A program made the translations under genes and the position numbers. From the NCBI RefSeq assembly GCF_003668995.1, contig NZ_CP033068.1, forward strand, positions 4,588,001 through 4,652,000: 64,000 nucleotides of DNA, read 5' to 3'. This stretch comes from Flavobacterium sp. 140616W15. Its GTDB lineage: Bacteria > Bacteroidota > Bacteroidia > Flavobacteriales > Flavobacteriaceae. The notes below the pieces were generated by a model, which saw only the letters and a list, made by a program, of their open reading frames with translations, was not told the origin of the DNA and searched no databases. This document shows, one piece after another, positions 54,363 through 63,735 of this stretch (its first letter is position 1; every line of letters starts with the position of its first letter).

Positions 54363-55325
54363 CTATCCTAAAGAAACTCTTTTGAAACCTGTAATTTCAA
54401 CGTTGAATTCTTTAACATAATCACCAACTTTTTTACTATCATCTTTGATGAAATTTTGATCTAATAAAGCTTTTTCTTGATCTAAAGTAGTATTGTCAGA
54501 GATGAAACGTTGAATTTTTCCTGGAATAATTTTGTCCCAAATTTGTTCTGGTTTACCTTCAGCTTTTAATTCAGCTTTAGCATCTTCTTCAGCTTGCTTT
54601 AAAACTTCTTCAGTTAATTGAGAGAAAGAAATATATTTAGGAACATTTTTTAAAGTTTTCCCTAAACGTTTAGCTTCTTCATTATCTTTTTCGATTACAG
54701 CAATACGAGCAGCAAGTTCAGATTCAACGAAAGCAGGATCAAAATCTTTGTAAGATAATGTATCAGCTCCCATAGAAGCAACTTGCATAGAAACATCTTT
54801 AGTTAAAACTTCAGCGTTAGGAATTGCAGCAGAAATTGCAGTTAATGCAGCAATTTTGTTAACGTGAACATAAGATCCAACGAAAGCACCTTCTAAAATT
54901 TCAAAACCACCGATTTCGATTTTTTCACCAATAACTCCAGTTTGCTCGATTAATTTTTCAGCAACAGTCATTCCGTTGAAATCTGAAGCTAAGAATTCTT
55001 CTTTAGAAGAGAAATTGATTGCTTTTTCTACTAATTCTTTAGCTAAAGTTACGAAAGCCTCATTTTTACCTACGAAATCAGTTTCGCAGTTTAAAGTGAT
55101 GATAACACCTTTAGTTTTGTCAGCATTAATAAAAGAAACAGCAGCTCCTTCAGAAGACTCACGGTCAGAACGGTTAGCAGCAACTTTTTGTCCTTTTTCT
55201 CTAAGGTTTTGTATAGCTTTATCGAAATCTCCTTCAGCTTCAACTAAAGCTTTTTTACAGTCCATCATTCCGGCACCTGTAACTTGTCTTAATTTATTTA
55301 CGTCTGCAGCAGTAATTGTTGCCAT
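54363..55325 (-). CDS. tsf: Translation elongation factor Ts
   Basis: Start at 55325 (MATITAADVNKLRQVTGAGM); the longer frame would run into the intergenic region. The 320-residue protein has the UBA-like start with TGAGMMDCKKAL and the core FVGKNEAFVTLAKELVEKAI (TDFVAxxExF-type), typical of the Bacteroidota length. It recycles EF-Tu-GDP. rpsB lies 138 bases upstream on the same strand, with A/T-rich ATTCCAAT repeats between. Confidence 0.97.
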   Translation of the reverse strand: MATITAADVNKLRQVTGAGMMDCKKALVEAEGDFDKAIQNLREKGQKVAANRSDRESSEGAAVSFINADKTKGVIITLNCETDFVGKNEAFVTLAKELVEKAINFSSKEEFLASDFNGMTVAEKLIEQTGVIGEKIEIGGFEILEGAFVGSYVHVNKIAALTAISAAIPNAEVLTKDVSMQVASMGADTLSYKDFDPAFVESELAARIAVIEKDNEEAKRLGKTLKNVPKYISFSQLTEEVLKQAEEDAKAELKAEGKPEQIWDKIIPGKIQRFISDNTTLDQEKALLDQNFIKDDSKKVGDYVKEFNVEITGFKRVSLG

Positions 55326-55463
55326 ATTGTATATTTTTTTATGAGTTAAAAGTAAAAATTCCAATCTTTAAATCTCAAATTCCAATTTTATCAAATTATC
55401 AACATAATGTTTCTAACTTTTTTATGGGATTTGGAATTTAAAAATTGGAATTTAAAAGTTTAT

Positions 55464-56243
55464 TTATTCTTTTGTTTCAGCAGGAGCTTCAACAGCTTCA
55501 GCAGCTGGAGTTGCTTCTTCTGTAGCAGGCAATAAGTCAGCCTCTTTGTCAGAACCTCTGTCAGAAAGACCTTCAACGATTGCAGCTGTAACTAAAGATA
55601 AAATTTTATCAATTGATTTAGAAGCATCATCATTTGATGGGATTACATACTCTACTTCTCTTGGATCAGAGTTAGTATCCACCATTGCAAAAACTGGAAT
55701 GTTTAATTTTTGTGCTTCTTTTATTGCGATATGTTCAGCTTTAATATCTACTACGAACAATGCTGCAGGTAGTCTAGACATGTCTGCGATTGAACCTAAG
55801 TTTTTCTCTAATTTAGCACGAAGACGATCTACTTGTAAACGCTCTTTCTTAGAAAGTGTCATGAAAGTACCGTCTTTCTTCATTTTATCAATAGTAGCCA
55901 TTTTTTTAACAGCTTTACGGATAGTCACGAAGTTAGTTAGCATTCCACCAGGCCATCTTTCAGTGATATAAGGCATGTTTGCAGCTTTTGCTTTATCAGC
56001 AACGATGTCTTTAGCTTGTTTTTTGGTAGCAACGAATAATATTTTTCTACCTGATGCAGCAATTTTTTTCAAAGCTTCATTAGCCTCTTCAATTTTTGCT
56101 GCAGTTTTATATAGATTGATAATGTGAATACCATTACGCTCCATATAAATGTAAGGAGCCATGTTTGGGTCCCATTTTCTAGTCATGTGTCCAAAGTGAA
56201 CACCTGCTTCTAGTAATTCTTTTACGTCTATTTTGTTTGCCAT
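55464..56243 (-). CDS. rpsB: Ribosomal protein S2
   Basis: The 259-residue protein has GVHFGHMTRKWDPNMAPYIY, the ERWPGGMLTNF segment and VFAMVDTNSDPREVEYVIPS, all family signatures. The last 25 residues (ATEEATPAAEAVEAPAE) are an acidic Ala/Glu tail as in relatives. The 174-base gap upstream may hold an S2 leader. Confidence 0.98.
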   Translation of the reverse strand: MANKIDVKELLEAGVHFGHMTRKWDPNMAPYIYMERNGIHIINLYKTAAKIEEANEALKKIAASGRKILFVATKKQAKDIVADKAKAANMPYITERWPGGMLTNFVTIRKAVKKMATIDKMKKDGTFMTLSKKERLQVDRLRAKLEKNLGSIADMSRLPAALFVVDIKAEHIAIKEAQKLNIPVFAMVDTNSDPREVEYVIPSNDDASKSIDKILSLVTAAIVEGLSDRGSDKEADLLPATEEATPAAEAVEAPAETKE

Positions 56244-56254
56244 TTTTGTACTAG

Positions 56255-56400
56255 TTTACGTTCTGTTGATTAGCAATGCATAAATGGCGGTTTCCCAGGC
56301 TTTATACATTTAGATGCTAAACTATTTCCTACCTCGATAGGAGAGCAACAACAACTGTGTTTTTTAAATTCAATAATAATTGATATGTCTTGCTCGTAAT
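56255..56400 (-). other. Possible structured leader upstream of rpsB
   Basis: In the rpsI-rpsB gap the minus strand has a hairpin at about 56383-56411 (TGTCTTG pairs CAAGACA) just after rpsI, then CTCTCCTATCGAGGTAGGA and AAGCCTGGGAAACCGCCATT, which are GC-richer than the surroundings. It could be an S2-binding autoregulatory leader, but no pairing was proved by hand. Confidence 0.4.
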
Positions 56401-56417
56401 GAACAAGACAGGTAATA

Positions 56418-56804
56418 TTAACGTTTAGAGAATTGGAATCTCTTACGAGCTTTCTTCTGACCGAATTTCTTACGTTCAACCATTCTTGGATCTCTTGTTA
56501 ATAAACCTTCTGGTTTTAAGATAGCTCTGTTTTCAGCATTTACTTCACACATAACACGTGCTAATGCCATTCTTACAGCTTCTGCTTGACCAGTTGAACC
56601 ACCTCCGTAAACGTTTACTTTCACATCAAAGTTGTTTACATTTTCTGTCATAGACATTGGTTGTAAAACTTTGTATTGCAAAGTTGCAGTTGGGAAATAG
56701 GTTGCGAATTCTTTTTTGTTTACAGTGATTTTTCCTGTTCCTTCTGAAACATAAACACGTGCAACAGCGGTTTTTCTTCTACCGATTTTGTGAATAACTC
56801 CCAT
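56418..56804 (-). CDS. rpsI: Ribosomal protein S9
   Basis: The 128-residue protein matches S9, with IGRRKTAVARVYVSEGTGKI, the GGGSTGQAEAVRMALARVM core and the DPRMVERKKFGQKKARKRFQFSKR-type basic tail (ends QFSKR). The ATG shares one base with the rplM stop. Standard rplM-rpsI pair. Confidence 0.98.
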   Translation of the reverse strand: MGVIHKIGRRKTAVARVYVSEGTGKITVNKKEFATYFPTATLQYKVLQPMSMTENVNNFDVKVNVYGGGSTGQAEAVRMALARVMCEVNAENRAILKPEGLLTRDPRMVERKKFGQKKARKRFQFSKR

Positions 56805-57259
56805 TACTTAAGATCGTTTAGGTTAACAGTTCTAGGTTTTTGAGCTCCTTGTTTGTGCTCAGATCCTACAACAACATTTAAATTTCTGAAAAGTTCAGCT
56901 CCTAATTTGTTCTTAGGTAACATTCCTTTTACTGCTTTTTCTACTAATAATGCAGGGTTTTTTGATTGCAATACTTTAGCAGTTAAAGTTCTTTGTCCTC
57001 CTGGGTAACCTGTATGACGCATGTAAATTTTGTCATCCATTTTTGTACCTGTAAGGTTAATTTTTTCTGAGTTGATAACAATTACGTTATCTCCACAGTC
57101 AACGTGCGGTGTGTAACTAGGCTTGTACTTACCTCTTAAGATCATTGCAACCTTTGAAGCAAGACGTCCTAAGTTATGACCTTCAGCGTCAACAACAATC
57201 CACTCTTTAGTTACAGTGGCTTTGCTAGTTGAAACCGTTTTGTAGCTTAATGCGTCCAT
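56804..57259 (-). CDS. rplM: Ribosomal protein L13
   Basis: The 151-residue protein has WIVVDAEGHNLGRLASKVAM, GDNVIVINSEKINLTG and KAVKGMLPKNKLG, all L13 hallmarks. Precedes rpsI with a one-base overlap. A TACTTTTG box at 57303-57310 and a short GC hairpin lie in front. Confidence 0.98.
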   Translation of the reverse strand: MDALSYKTVSTSKATVTKEWIVVDAEGHNLGRLASKVAMILRGKYKPSYTPHVDCGDNVIVINSEKINLTGTKMDDKIYMRHTGYPGGQRTLTAKVLQSKNPALLVEKAVKGMLPKNKLGAELFRNLNVVVGSEHKQGAQKPRTVNLNDLK

Positions 57260-57285
57260 AATATTATTTTAATTAAACATTCCAT

Positions 57286-57310
57286 CCCCAATAAAGGGGT
57301 TGCAAAAGTA
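57286..57310 (-). promoter_or_regulatory. rplM -7 box and 5'-end hairpin
   Basis: The minus strand reads TACTTTTG (57303-57310), then CAACCCC-TTTATT-GGGG (CCCC 57286-57289 pairs GGGG 57296-57299), so the RNA would begin at or just before a small stem-loop about 27 bases from the start codon. The hairpin may stabilise the mRNA or be part of a leader. Confidence 0.5.
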
Positions 57311-57397
57311 CAATTAATTATTTTAAATACAAATACCTTAAAAGATTATTTTAACTGCTGAAAATCAGGAGGTATCTTTTTATTTAAAAGAATAAAA

Positions 57398-57428
57398 AAA
57401 CCAGCTTTACAATTAAGTAAGCTGGTTT
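57398..57428 (-). terminator. Terminator of the ferritin-like gene pair
   Basis: On the minus strand AAACCAGCTTAC pairs with GTAAAGCTGGTTT (one-base bulge) and a T7 run follows. It lies 23 bases past the stop at 57451. Confidence 0.85.
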
Positions 57429-57450
57429 TGATATTTTAGAGTAAATTTTG

Positions 57451-58263
57451 TTAGACAATAAACAAATTTGCTATGTCTACAACCTGTTGCGTAGTAAGGG
57501 GTTCATCATAGGCTTCTGAGCCTGCAGCGGCTCCAAATAAGGTAGCAGTATTATATCCTGCTTGTACAGTTAACTCTTCTCCATTGTATACAGCTTGAGT
57601 TTCAACAGGCATCCCTGCGCCTCTCTCATTGCCACTTATCCATCCTTTAAGTCCACGTAATCGTCGTACTTCTGATGCATGACGTGCTTCTACGGAATGT
57701 ATTTGCAGTGCGGCTGTTAATAAATCAGGTGTAGAAATTAAATTTCCTGCCTGACCTTTATAAGCTCTTACTCCTGTATCTTCAAAGGCTTGTGCCAATG
57801 CCAGAAATGTTGGGTAGTCATTAAATGGGTCAAATGCTCCGCCAACAGTAAAATCAAAAGTAGGCTTGGGAACAAAATTGGCACTTGCTGGTCCACCTAG
57901 TCCTGCAATCAAAAATTTAACGTGGTCTGATTCGTGTGCCGCAATTTGTTGAAAAACTTTTAAATCACGCCCACCATTTTCAGATGCTGGAATAACTCCA
58001 GAATCTAATGCCATGGCATAAAATTCGTCTTCTAAATATTCTAATGTTAATGCAAATTGTAGTGCACCTATAGGAGTTGCTGGAGTTGCAGTTATATCTT
58101 TGGCTAAAGCTTTATTAGCTAATGAAGATAATCCAAACGGAATTGAGGCGATCGCCAAGGTTTTTCCGATATTACCAAATTGTGTAAAGCTATCTCTTCT
58201 TGAACCTGTACTTCTCATTACTCTTTCGTCAGCAAAGGTTTCTATAAATTTTAATATATTCAT
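57451..58263 (-). CDS. Ferritin-like domain protein, exported
   Basis: The 270-residue protein has SRRDSFTQFG at about 21-30, a twin-Arg type motif with a following hydrophobic stretch, so Tat export is likely. Di-iron ligands of a Ferritin_2-type bundle are in EYLEDEFY, AHESDHVKF (ExxH), FEDTGVRAYK and SVEARHASEV (ExxH). Function beyond iron or oxygen chemistry is unknown. It lies 27 bases downstream of a paralogue that is a lipoprotein. Confidence 0.85.
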   Translation of the reverse strand: MNILKFIETFADERVMRSTGSRRDSFTQFGNIGKTLAIASIPFGLSSLANKALAKDITATPATPIGALQFALTLEYLEDEFYAMALDSGVIPASENGGRDLKVFQQIAAHESDHVKFLIAGLGGPASANFVPKPTFDFTVGGAFDPFNDYPTFLALAQAFEDTGVRAYKGQAGNLISTPDLLTAALQIHSVEARHASEVRRLRGLKGWISGNERGAGMPVETQAVYNGEELTVQAGYNTATLFGAAAGSEAYDEPLTTQQVVDIANLFIV

Positions 58264-58290
58264 AATTTCTAAGATTTAAATGGGTTTGGA

Positions 58291-59040
58291 TTATGGTAAA
58301 TACTTGGCTGTAAATGGAGTTGTTATAAAACTTCCAGCAATAGGTAAAATTTTAGATGGGTCTTTAGCTACATCTAATCCAGTTGTAGGATTTACAATAT
58401 CGTCACCTGCAAAATCTGCAGAATTAGGGTTGATTAGACTTCTAATAGCCGATGCGTGTCTTGCCTCTACAGAAACAATTTTGCCTGCTAGCACTAAATA
58501 GTCAGGACTCTTAATTAGTTTTCCTGCACCATTATATGCAGCGACTCCTGTGTCTTCGAGTGCTTTGGCAGTAGCAAGTACTTCGGTACGACTGTTAAAG
58601 TTCATTGATCCATAATTAAAAGCCAAACTAGGAAGTAATTGTGTGCTTGGGTTAGGAAGGGCTCCTGTTAAAGCAGCTTTAAAAAAATCTCTATGAATTA
58701 CTTCGTGATGATACAAGTCGGTAAGTACTTGTTTTTCGATATCGTTAAAAACAGAGTTAAAACTCGATGCATTTACAACTTTAGTGTAAAAGTCTGCTTC
58801 TAATTGTTCTAAGGCATATGCATATGTTAATACACCAAAATCTCCAGAACCTAAGTCGAAGATGCCGTTTCTAATTCCGGGTAGTGTGGTGTCGTAAATA
58901 GGCATGTCTTCGTTGTCATCGTGGCTACATCCAGCCAAAAGTAAGCCAGTAGTAACAAGTGTTAGGCCACTGATCTTAAGGAAACTCCTTCTGTCGTTGA
59001 GTAAGGGGTTAACTTCTTGGATTTTAACTTCGTTTTTCAT
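58291..59040 (-). CDS. Ferritin-like domain lipoprotein with Tat signal
   Basis: The 249-residue protein has a Tat motif RRSFLK (about 17-22), hydrophobic core and lipobox (LLLAGC, Cys 38), so it should be exported folded, with metal loaded, and lipidated. Ligands of the ferritin-like bundle are EQLEADFY, HHEVIHRDFF (ExxH), LEDTGVAAYN and EARHASAIR (ExxH). Paralogue of the next gene downstream. The pair occurs in flavobacteria with unknown role. Confidence 0.85.
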   Translation of the reverse strand: MKNEVKIQEVNPLLNDRRSFLKISGLTLVTTGLLLAGCSHDDNEDMPIYDTTLPGIRNGIFDLGSGDFGVLTYAYALEQLEADFYTKVVNASSFNSVFNDIEKQVLTDLYHHEVIHRDFFKAALTGALPNPSTQLLPSLAFNYGSMNFNSRTEVLATAKALEDTGVAAYNGAGKLIKSPDYLVLAGKIVSVEARHASAIRSLINPNSADFAGDDIVNPTTGLDVAKDPSKILPIAGSFITTPFTAKYLP

Positions 59041-59214
59041 AATTCAATTTCTTTAAAGTGGTTATTAATAGTAATTATAATCATGCGTAAATAGTTATAA
59101 ACGAAATTTTTAGGAAGGCGGTTTTAAAATATTGCTTTTTTTTATTTTTTATTTAAATTGTTTTACGGAGTAGGTGCAATTACTTGAAAGTTTAATACAT
59201 GTTTTGTCTGTTTT

Positions 59215-59246
59215 TTGTTTTAATTTCCGTAATTCTACTATATTTG
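59215..59246 (+). promoter_or_regulatory. Promoter of the LacI-family gene
   Basis: TTG at 59215-59217 and TATATTTG at 59239-59246 are 21 bases apart, matching the Bacteroidota -33/-7 consensus. The ATG is 26 bases further on. Confidence 0.7.
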
Positions 59247-59271
59247 TATTAATTCAATAAAATTATCTTAA

Positions 59272-60300
59272 ATGAAAGCTAAAGCAACTCTAAAACAAAT
59301 CGCAAAAGAACTTAATGTTTCCGTGTCTACAGTTTCTAAGGCACTTAATGATAGTCCTGAAATTAGTGAGCAGACTAAAATAAAAATTAAAGAGTATGCC
59401 AAACTAAAAAATTACAAACCGAATGTTATTGGTTTGAATTTAAAAAACCGTAAAACAAAAACGATTGGGGTTATTATACCTAATATATTAAACTCATTTT
59501 TTGCCAAAGTTTTTAGTGGTATCGAAAAAGTAGCAGATAAAAAAGGATATAATGTAATTACATGTATTTCGAATGAGTCTTTGGAAAAAGAAATTCATAC
59601 ACTCGAAATGTTGAGTAACGGAACGATTGATGGTTTTATATTATCAGTTTCTGAAGAGGCACAAAAATTACAAGAATACAATCACTTTAAAGAAATTATA
59701 AATGACGGAACGCCAATTGTAATGTTTGATAGGATTGCAGAAGGTGTAGAGTGTGATAAAGTGATAGTTGATGATTTTGATTCCGCTTTAAATTCAACGC
59801 AGCATTTAATTAATTTAGGATGCAAAAATATCGCCTTAATTTCTTCAGTAGATAACTTAAGTGTTGGGAAGTTGAGAGCTGATGGATATCTAAAAGCTTT
59901 AGAGAATAATAATATTCCTGTAAATGAGAATATCATTCTTCGTACCGATTCAGAGGAAGATATGAAAAGTAAAATTGATGCTATTTTTGACCATAAAATC
60001 GATGCTATTTTTGCTTTAGATGAAAATGATTCAGTAGCAGCTTTAAGAGTTAGTTTGAAAAAAGGATATAGAGTTCCAGAAGATATATCAATAATAGGTT
60101 TTGCTGATGGAATTTTGGCTTCAAGACGTTTGTCACCAAGTTTAACAACGATAAGTCAACACGGAATAGAAATTGGGGAAGTTGCTGCCAAACGATTAAT
60201 CTCAAGATTAGAAGAAAAAGAAGGGGAAAGCAGTGATTACGAAACGATAGTAATCAAAACCAAACTGAAAGAAAGGGAGTCATCAAGAAAATCTAAATAA
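59272..60300 (+). CDS. LacI family transcriptional regulator
   Basis: The 342-residue protein has the LacI helix-turn-helix (TLKQIAKELNVSVSTVSKAL), the hinge KNYKPNVIGLNLK and the periplasmic-binding-like core (60-330: GVIIPNILNSFFAKVFSGIE, DGFILSVSEEA, ALDENDSVAALR, IIGFADGILASR). Such proteins repress catabolic genes until a sugar or other effector binds. No target genes are adjacent; regulated genes cannot be told. Confidence 0.95.
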   Translation: MKAKATLKQIAKELNVSVSTVSKALNDSPEISEQTKIKIKEYAKLKNYKPNVIGLNLKNRKTKTIGVIIPNILNSFFAKVFSGIEKVADKKGYNVITCISNESLEKEIHTLEMLSNGTIDGFILSVSEEAQKLQEYNHFKEIINDGTPIVMFDRIAEGVECDKVIVDDFDSALNSTQHLINLGCKNIALISSVDNLSVGKLRADGYLKALENNNIPVNENIILRTDSEEDMKSKIDAIFDHKIDAIFALDENDSVAALRVSLKKGYRVPEDISIIGFADGILASRRLSPSLTTISQHGIEIGEVAAKRLISRLEEKEGESSDYETIVIKTKLKERESSRKSK

Positions 60301-60335
60301 AAAAAAATCCATTAGCTCAGCTAATGGATTTTTTT
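60301..60335. terminator. Bidirectional terminator between the LacI gene and the DUF2004 gene
   Basis: AAAAAAATCCATTAGCT pairs perfectly with AGCTAATGGATTTTTTT over a single-base centre, with A/T runs for both directions. Confidence 0.88.
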
Positions 60336-60343
60336 ATTATTAT

Positions 60344-60856
60344 TTAACTTTCCCAAGTAATTTGATCTAGATTTCCTTTTTCATTTGTTTTAACTACTAA
60401 AAGTTGATCACAAGGTTCTCCATCAATATCTATCGAATAGTCAAAGACTCCATAATAGGTTGTGTTGTATTTACCATCAGGATAAAGCCCAACTCTATTT
60501 AGTTTTAATTCATTGAGAAGTAAAATCTCTTTTGAAGTATTTGTGTTATCTAAGTCTATGATTTTTGATATCTCAACTTGCTCAAGTTCATCAAAATAAA
60601 AGTTTATATAGTCTCGAGTTTCCCCATCTTCTTCTTTTAAATCATCTTCAATATAAGACCTATTCTGTTTGTCAAATTTCTTGATGTTTTCAAGGAAAAT
60701 TTTAATTGTTTCTATTGAGGGTTGGTCAATTGAATCATTTTCAAAGTTTAAATCAATACTTATTTTTGTATCGTTAAAATCAACTTCTACGGAATAGTAT
60801 TCTTTTAACTCTTGTGAATTGATTTCTTCAAAGTATGGAAAGTTATAATTTATCAT
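60344..60856 (-). CDS. DUF2004-like protein
   Basis: The 170-residue acidic cytosolic protein has a helical N-terminal half (SIETIKIFLENIKKFDKQNR) and a beta C-terminal half ending VGLYPDGKYNTTYYGVFDYS and EPCDQLLVVKTNEKGNLDQI, as in DUF2004 proteins. Function unknown; such genes often accompany immunity or SUKH clusters. It starts 17 bases after polA on the same strand and may be read through from it. Confidence 0.65.
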   Translation of the reverse strand: MINYNFPYFEEINSQELKEYYSVEVDFNDTKISIDLNFENDSIDQPSIETIKIFLENIKKFDKQNRSYIEDDLKEEDGETRDYINFYFDELEQVEISKIIDLDNTNTSKEILLLNELKLNRVGLYPDGKYNTTYYGVFDYSIDIDGEPCDQLLVVKTNEKGNLDQITWES

Positions 60857-60873
60857 TTTAAGTTTTTAAAATA

Positions 60874-63735
60874 TTAATGCGCCTCTAACCAATCTCTACC
60901 CATGCCTAGTTCTACTTCTAATGGAACTGCCATTGTAAATGCATTTTCCATTTCGTGTTTAATCATAGGCTGTATTTTTTCAAGTTCATCGTTGTGTACG
61001 TCAAATACAAGCTCATCATGTACTTGAAGTAGCATTTTAGATTTCCAGTTTTCGTCTCTTAGTTTTTTATGAATATTAATCATCGCAATTTTAATAACAT
61101 CGGCAGCACTTCCTTGAATTGGTGCATTTACAGCATTTCTTTCGGCTCCGCCACGTACAATTGCGTTTTGTGAATTAATGTCTTTTAAATAACGACGACG
61201 GCCCAGGATAGTTTGAACATAACCATTCTCTCTTGCAAAATCTATTTGCTCCTGAATGTATGATTTTAATCTTGGATATGTTTTATAGTATGCTTCGATT
61301 AATGTTGCGCTTTCGCTTCTAGATAGCGAAGTTTGGTTACTTAAACCAAAAGCTGAAACACCATAGATAATACCAAAGTTTACTGTTTTAGCATGGCTAC
61401 GTTGTTCACGGGTTACTTCTTCCAGAGCTACATTAAATACTTTTGAAGCGGTAGATTTATGAATGTCTTCATGATTCTGGAATGCTTTAATCATGTTCTC
61501 TTCACCGCTTAAAGCAGCAATAATTCGCAATTCTATCTGAGAGTAATCGGCAGATATTAAGGTGTAATTTTCATCACGTGCAATAAAAGCTTTACGTATT
61601 TGTCTTCCTCTTTCGGTACGAATAGGAATGTTTTGTAAGTTAGGATTGTTAGAGCTTAAACGACCTGTTGCAGCTACAGTTTGCATATAATCGGTATGGA
61701 CCCTTTTAGAAACCGGATCTACTTGTAATGGTAAAGCTTCTACATAGGTATTCTGTAATTTCACAAGAGAACGCCAATCTAGGATTGCAGCAACAATTTC
61801 ATTGTCTTTGGCTAAATAGCTCAGAATTTCTTCACCAGTTGCGTATTGGCCTGTTTTGGTTTTCTTTTGCTTAGCTCCACCAATTTTTAATTTATCAAAT
61901 AAAATATCACCTAGTTGTTTTGGAGATGCAAGGTTAAATTGTTCTCCAGCAATTTCGTAAATTTTGGCTTCTAATGTTTTAATATCATTGCCTAATTCTT
62001 CTGATAATGATTTTAAGAAATCTACATCAAGACGAATTCCTTCAGTTTCCATAGCAGCCAAAACGCTAACTAACGGAATCTCGATTTCGTCAAATAACTT
62101 TTTGGTTTCAGTTTTGTCTAATTCAGTTGTAAATATTTCTTTCAGTTGTAAAGTTACATCGGCATCTTCTACAGCATATTCTTTTATATCTTCGAGTGCA
62201 ACTTCTCGCATCGATTTTTGATTCTTTCCTTTTTTACCAATTAAATCTTCAATAGATTTTGGAGAATATTTTAAATAAGTTTCTGATAAAATATCCATAT
62301 TATGGCGCATATCTGGATTAATCAGGTAATGTGCAATCATAGTATCGAATAGTTTTCCTTTTACCGAAACACCATAATTCAATAATATTTTTAAATCGTA
62401 TTTTAAATTCTGACCAATTTTTTCGATTGCTTCATTTTCAAAAAACGGAATAAATTTTTCAATCAATGCTTTAGCTTCGTCTTGATTTTCTGGAAATGGA
62501 ATATAAAATCCTTTCCCTTTTTCGTATGAAAATGAAATCCCAACCAATTCAGCATGTAAGGCATTTAGTCCGGTAGTTTCGGTATCAAAACAAACAGCTG
62601 TTTGCTTTTGTAAATTTTGTAAAAGCAATTTTAAGCCTAAATCACCTTGTACGATTTGATAAGAGTGAGGTGTGTTTTCTAAATTGCTATAAAAAGAAGT
62701 TCTTTGAGCTTCTGGATTTTCTTCATCAGTAGTAGCACTTCCAAAAAGGTCAAATTGATCCTCGTTTTTAGTCCCGAAAGCTTTCGGGAGTGGTTTCTTA
62801 TATAATTTAGGGTCAGGAGTAGCTGCAGTAGCTGTTAATCCGCTTCCATCAGCTTTAAAAAGATTGTCAAATTGCTCTGCCATTCTTCTAAATTCCAATT
62901 CTTGAAAGATAGCATCGGTTTTTTCGATATCAGGACGAGTTAATTCGTAATCGGTTTCATTAAAAGTTACAGGGCAATCTAATAAAATAGTTGCCAATGT
63001 TTTAGATAATAAACCTTTCTCTGCGTTAGCTTCGATGTTTTCTTTCATTTTCCCTTTTAGCTTATCTGTATTTGCCAAAAGGTTTTCCATAGAACCGTAT
63101 TCTTTCAATAGTTTTTTGGCAGTCACTTCTCCAACACCAGGAAGACCAGGGATGTTATCGGCAGCATCCCCCATCATACCAAGAAAGTCAATTACTTGTT
63201 CAGGACGTTCGATTTCAAATTTAGCTAATACTTCTGGGACACCCCAAATTTCAATTCCGTTACCCATTCGGGCAGGTTTGTACATGAAAATATTCTCAGA
63301 AACCAATTGCGCAAAATCCTTATCAGGCGTTACCATAAACACCTTGTAGTTTTCTTTTTCGGCTTGTTTAGCAATAGTTCCTATTAAATCATCGGCTTCA
63401 TAGCCAGCGACTTCTATAATAGGGATATGCATTGCTTTTAATAATTCATGTATATAAGGTACAGCAATTTTTATAGCTTCAGGAGTTACATCACGGTTGG
63501 CTTTGTACTCTGGGAATATCTCGTTACGCAATGCGCTTCCTCCTTTATCAAAAGCTACAGCCAAATGATCTGGTTTTTCTCTTTTTATTACATCCAAAAG
63601 GGAATTCATGAATCCCATAATTGCAGAGGTATCCATCCCTTTGGAGTTAATTCGCGGGTTTTTTATAAAAGCATAATAACCACGAAAAATTAAAGCGTAA
63701 GCATCAAGAAGAAAAAGACGTTTTTGAGTTGACAT
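60874..63735 (-). CDS. polA: DNA polymerase I
   Basis: The 953-residue protein has the 5'-3' exonuclease domain (1-290, DAYALIFRGYYAF, GMMGDAADNIPGLPGVGEVT), the 3'-5' exonuclease domain (about 350-540, with FDTETTGLNAL, so proofreading Asp-Glu is intact) and the polymerase domain (about 580-953, SADYSQIELRI, RSHAKTVNFGIIYG, VHDELVFDV). It fills gaps in repair and removes Okazaki primers. Normal length for the phylum. Confidence 0.98.
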   Translation of the reverse strand: MSTQKRLFLLDAYALIFRGYYAFIKNPRINSKGMDTSAIMGFMNSLLDVIKREKPDHLAVAFDKGGSALRNEIFPEYKANRDVTPEAIKIAVPYIHELLKAMHIPIIEVAGYEADDLIGTIAKQAEKENYKVFMVTPDKDFAQLVSENIFMYKPARMGNGIEIWGVPEVLAKFEIERPEQVIDFLGMMGDAADNIPGLPGVGEVTAKKLLKEYGSMENLLANTDKLKGKMKENIEANAEKGLLSKTLATILLDCPVTFNETDYELTRPDIEKTDAIFQELEFRRMAEQFDNLFKADGSGLTATAATPDPKLYKKPLPKAFGTKNEDQFDLFGSATTDEENPEAQRTSFYSNLENTPHSYQIVQGDLGLKLLLQNLQKQTAVCFDTETTGLNALHAELVGISFSYEKGKGFYIPFPENQDEAKALIEKFIPFFENEAIEKIGQNLKYDLKILLNYGVSVKGKLFDTMIAHYLINPDMRHNMDILSETYLKYSPKSIEDLIGKKGKNQKSMREVALEDIKEYAVEDADVTLQLKEIFTTELDKTETKKLFDEIEIPLVSVLAAMETEGIRLDVDFLKSLSEELGNDIKTLEAKIYEIAGEQFNLASPKQLGDILFDKLKIGGAKQKKTKTGQYATGEEILSYLAKDNEIVAAILDWRSLVKLQNTYVEALPLQVDPVSKRVHTDYMQTVAATGRLSSNNPNLQNIPIRTERGRQIRKAFIARDENYTLISADYSQIELRIIAALSGEENMIKAFQNHEDIHKSTASKVFNVALEEVTREQRSHAKTVNFGIIYGVSAFGLSNQTSLSRSESATLIEAYYKTYPRLKSYIQEQIDFARENGYVQTILGRRRYLKDINSQNAIVRGGAERNAVNAPIQGSAADVIKIAMINIHKKLRDENWKSKMLLQVHDELVFDVHNDELEKIQPMIKHEMENAFTMAVPLEVELGMGRDWLEAH

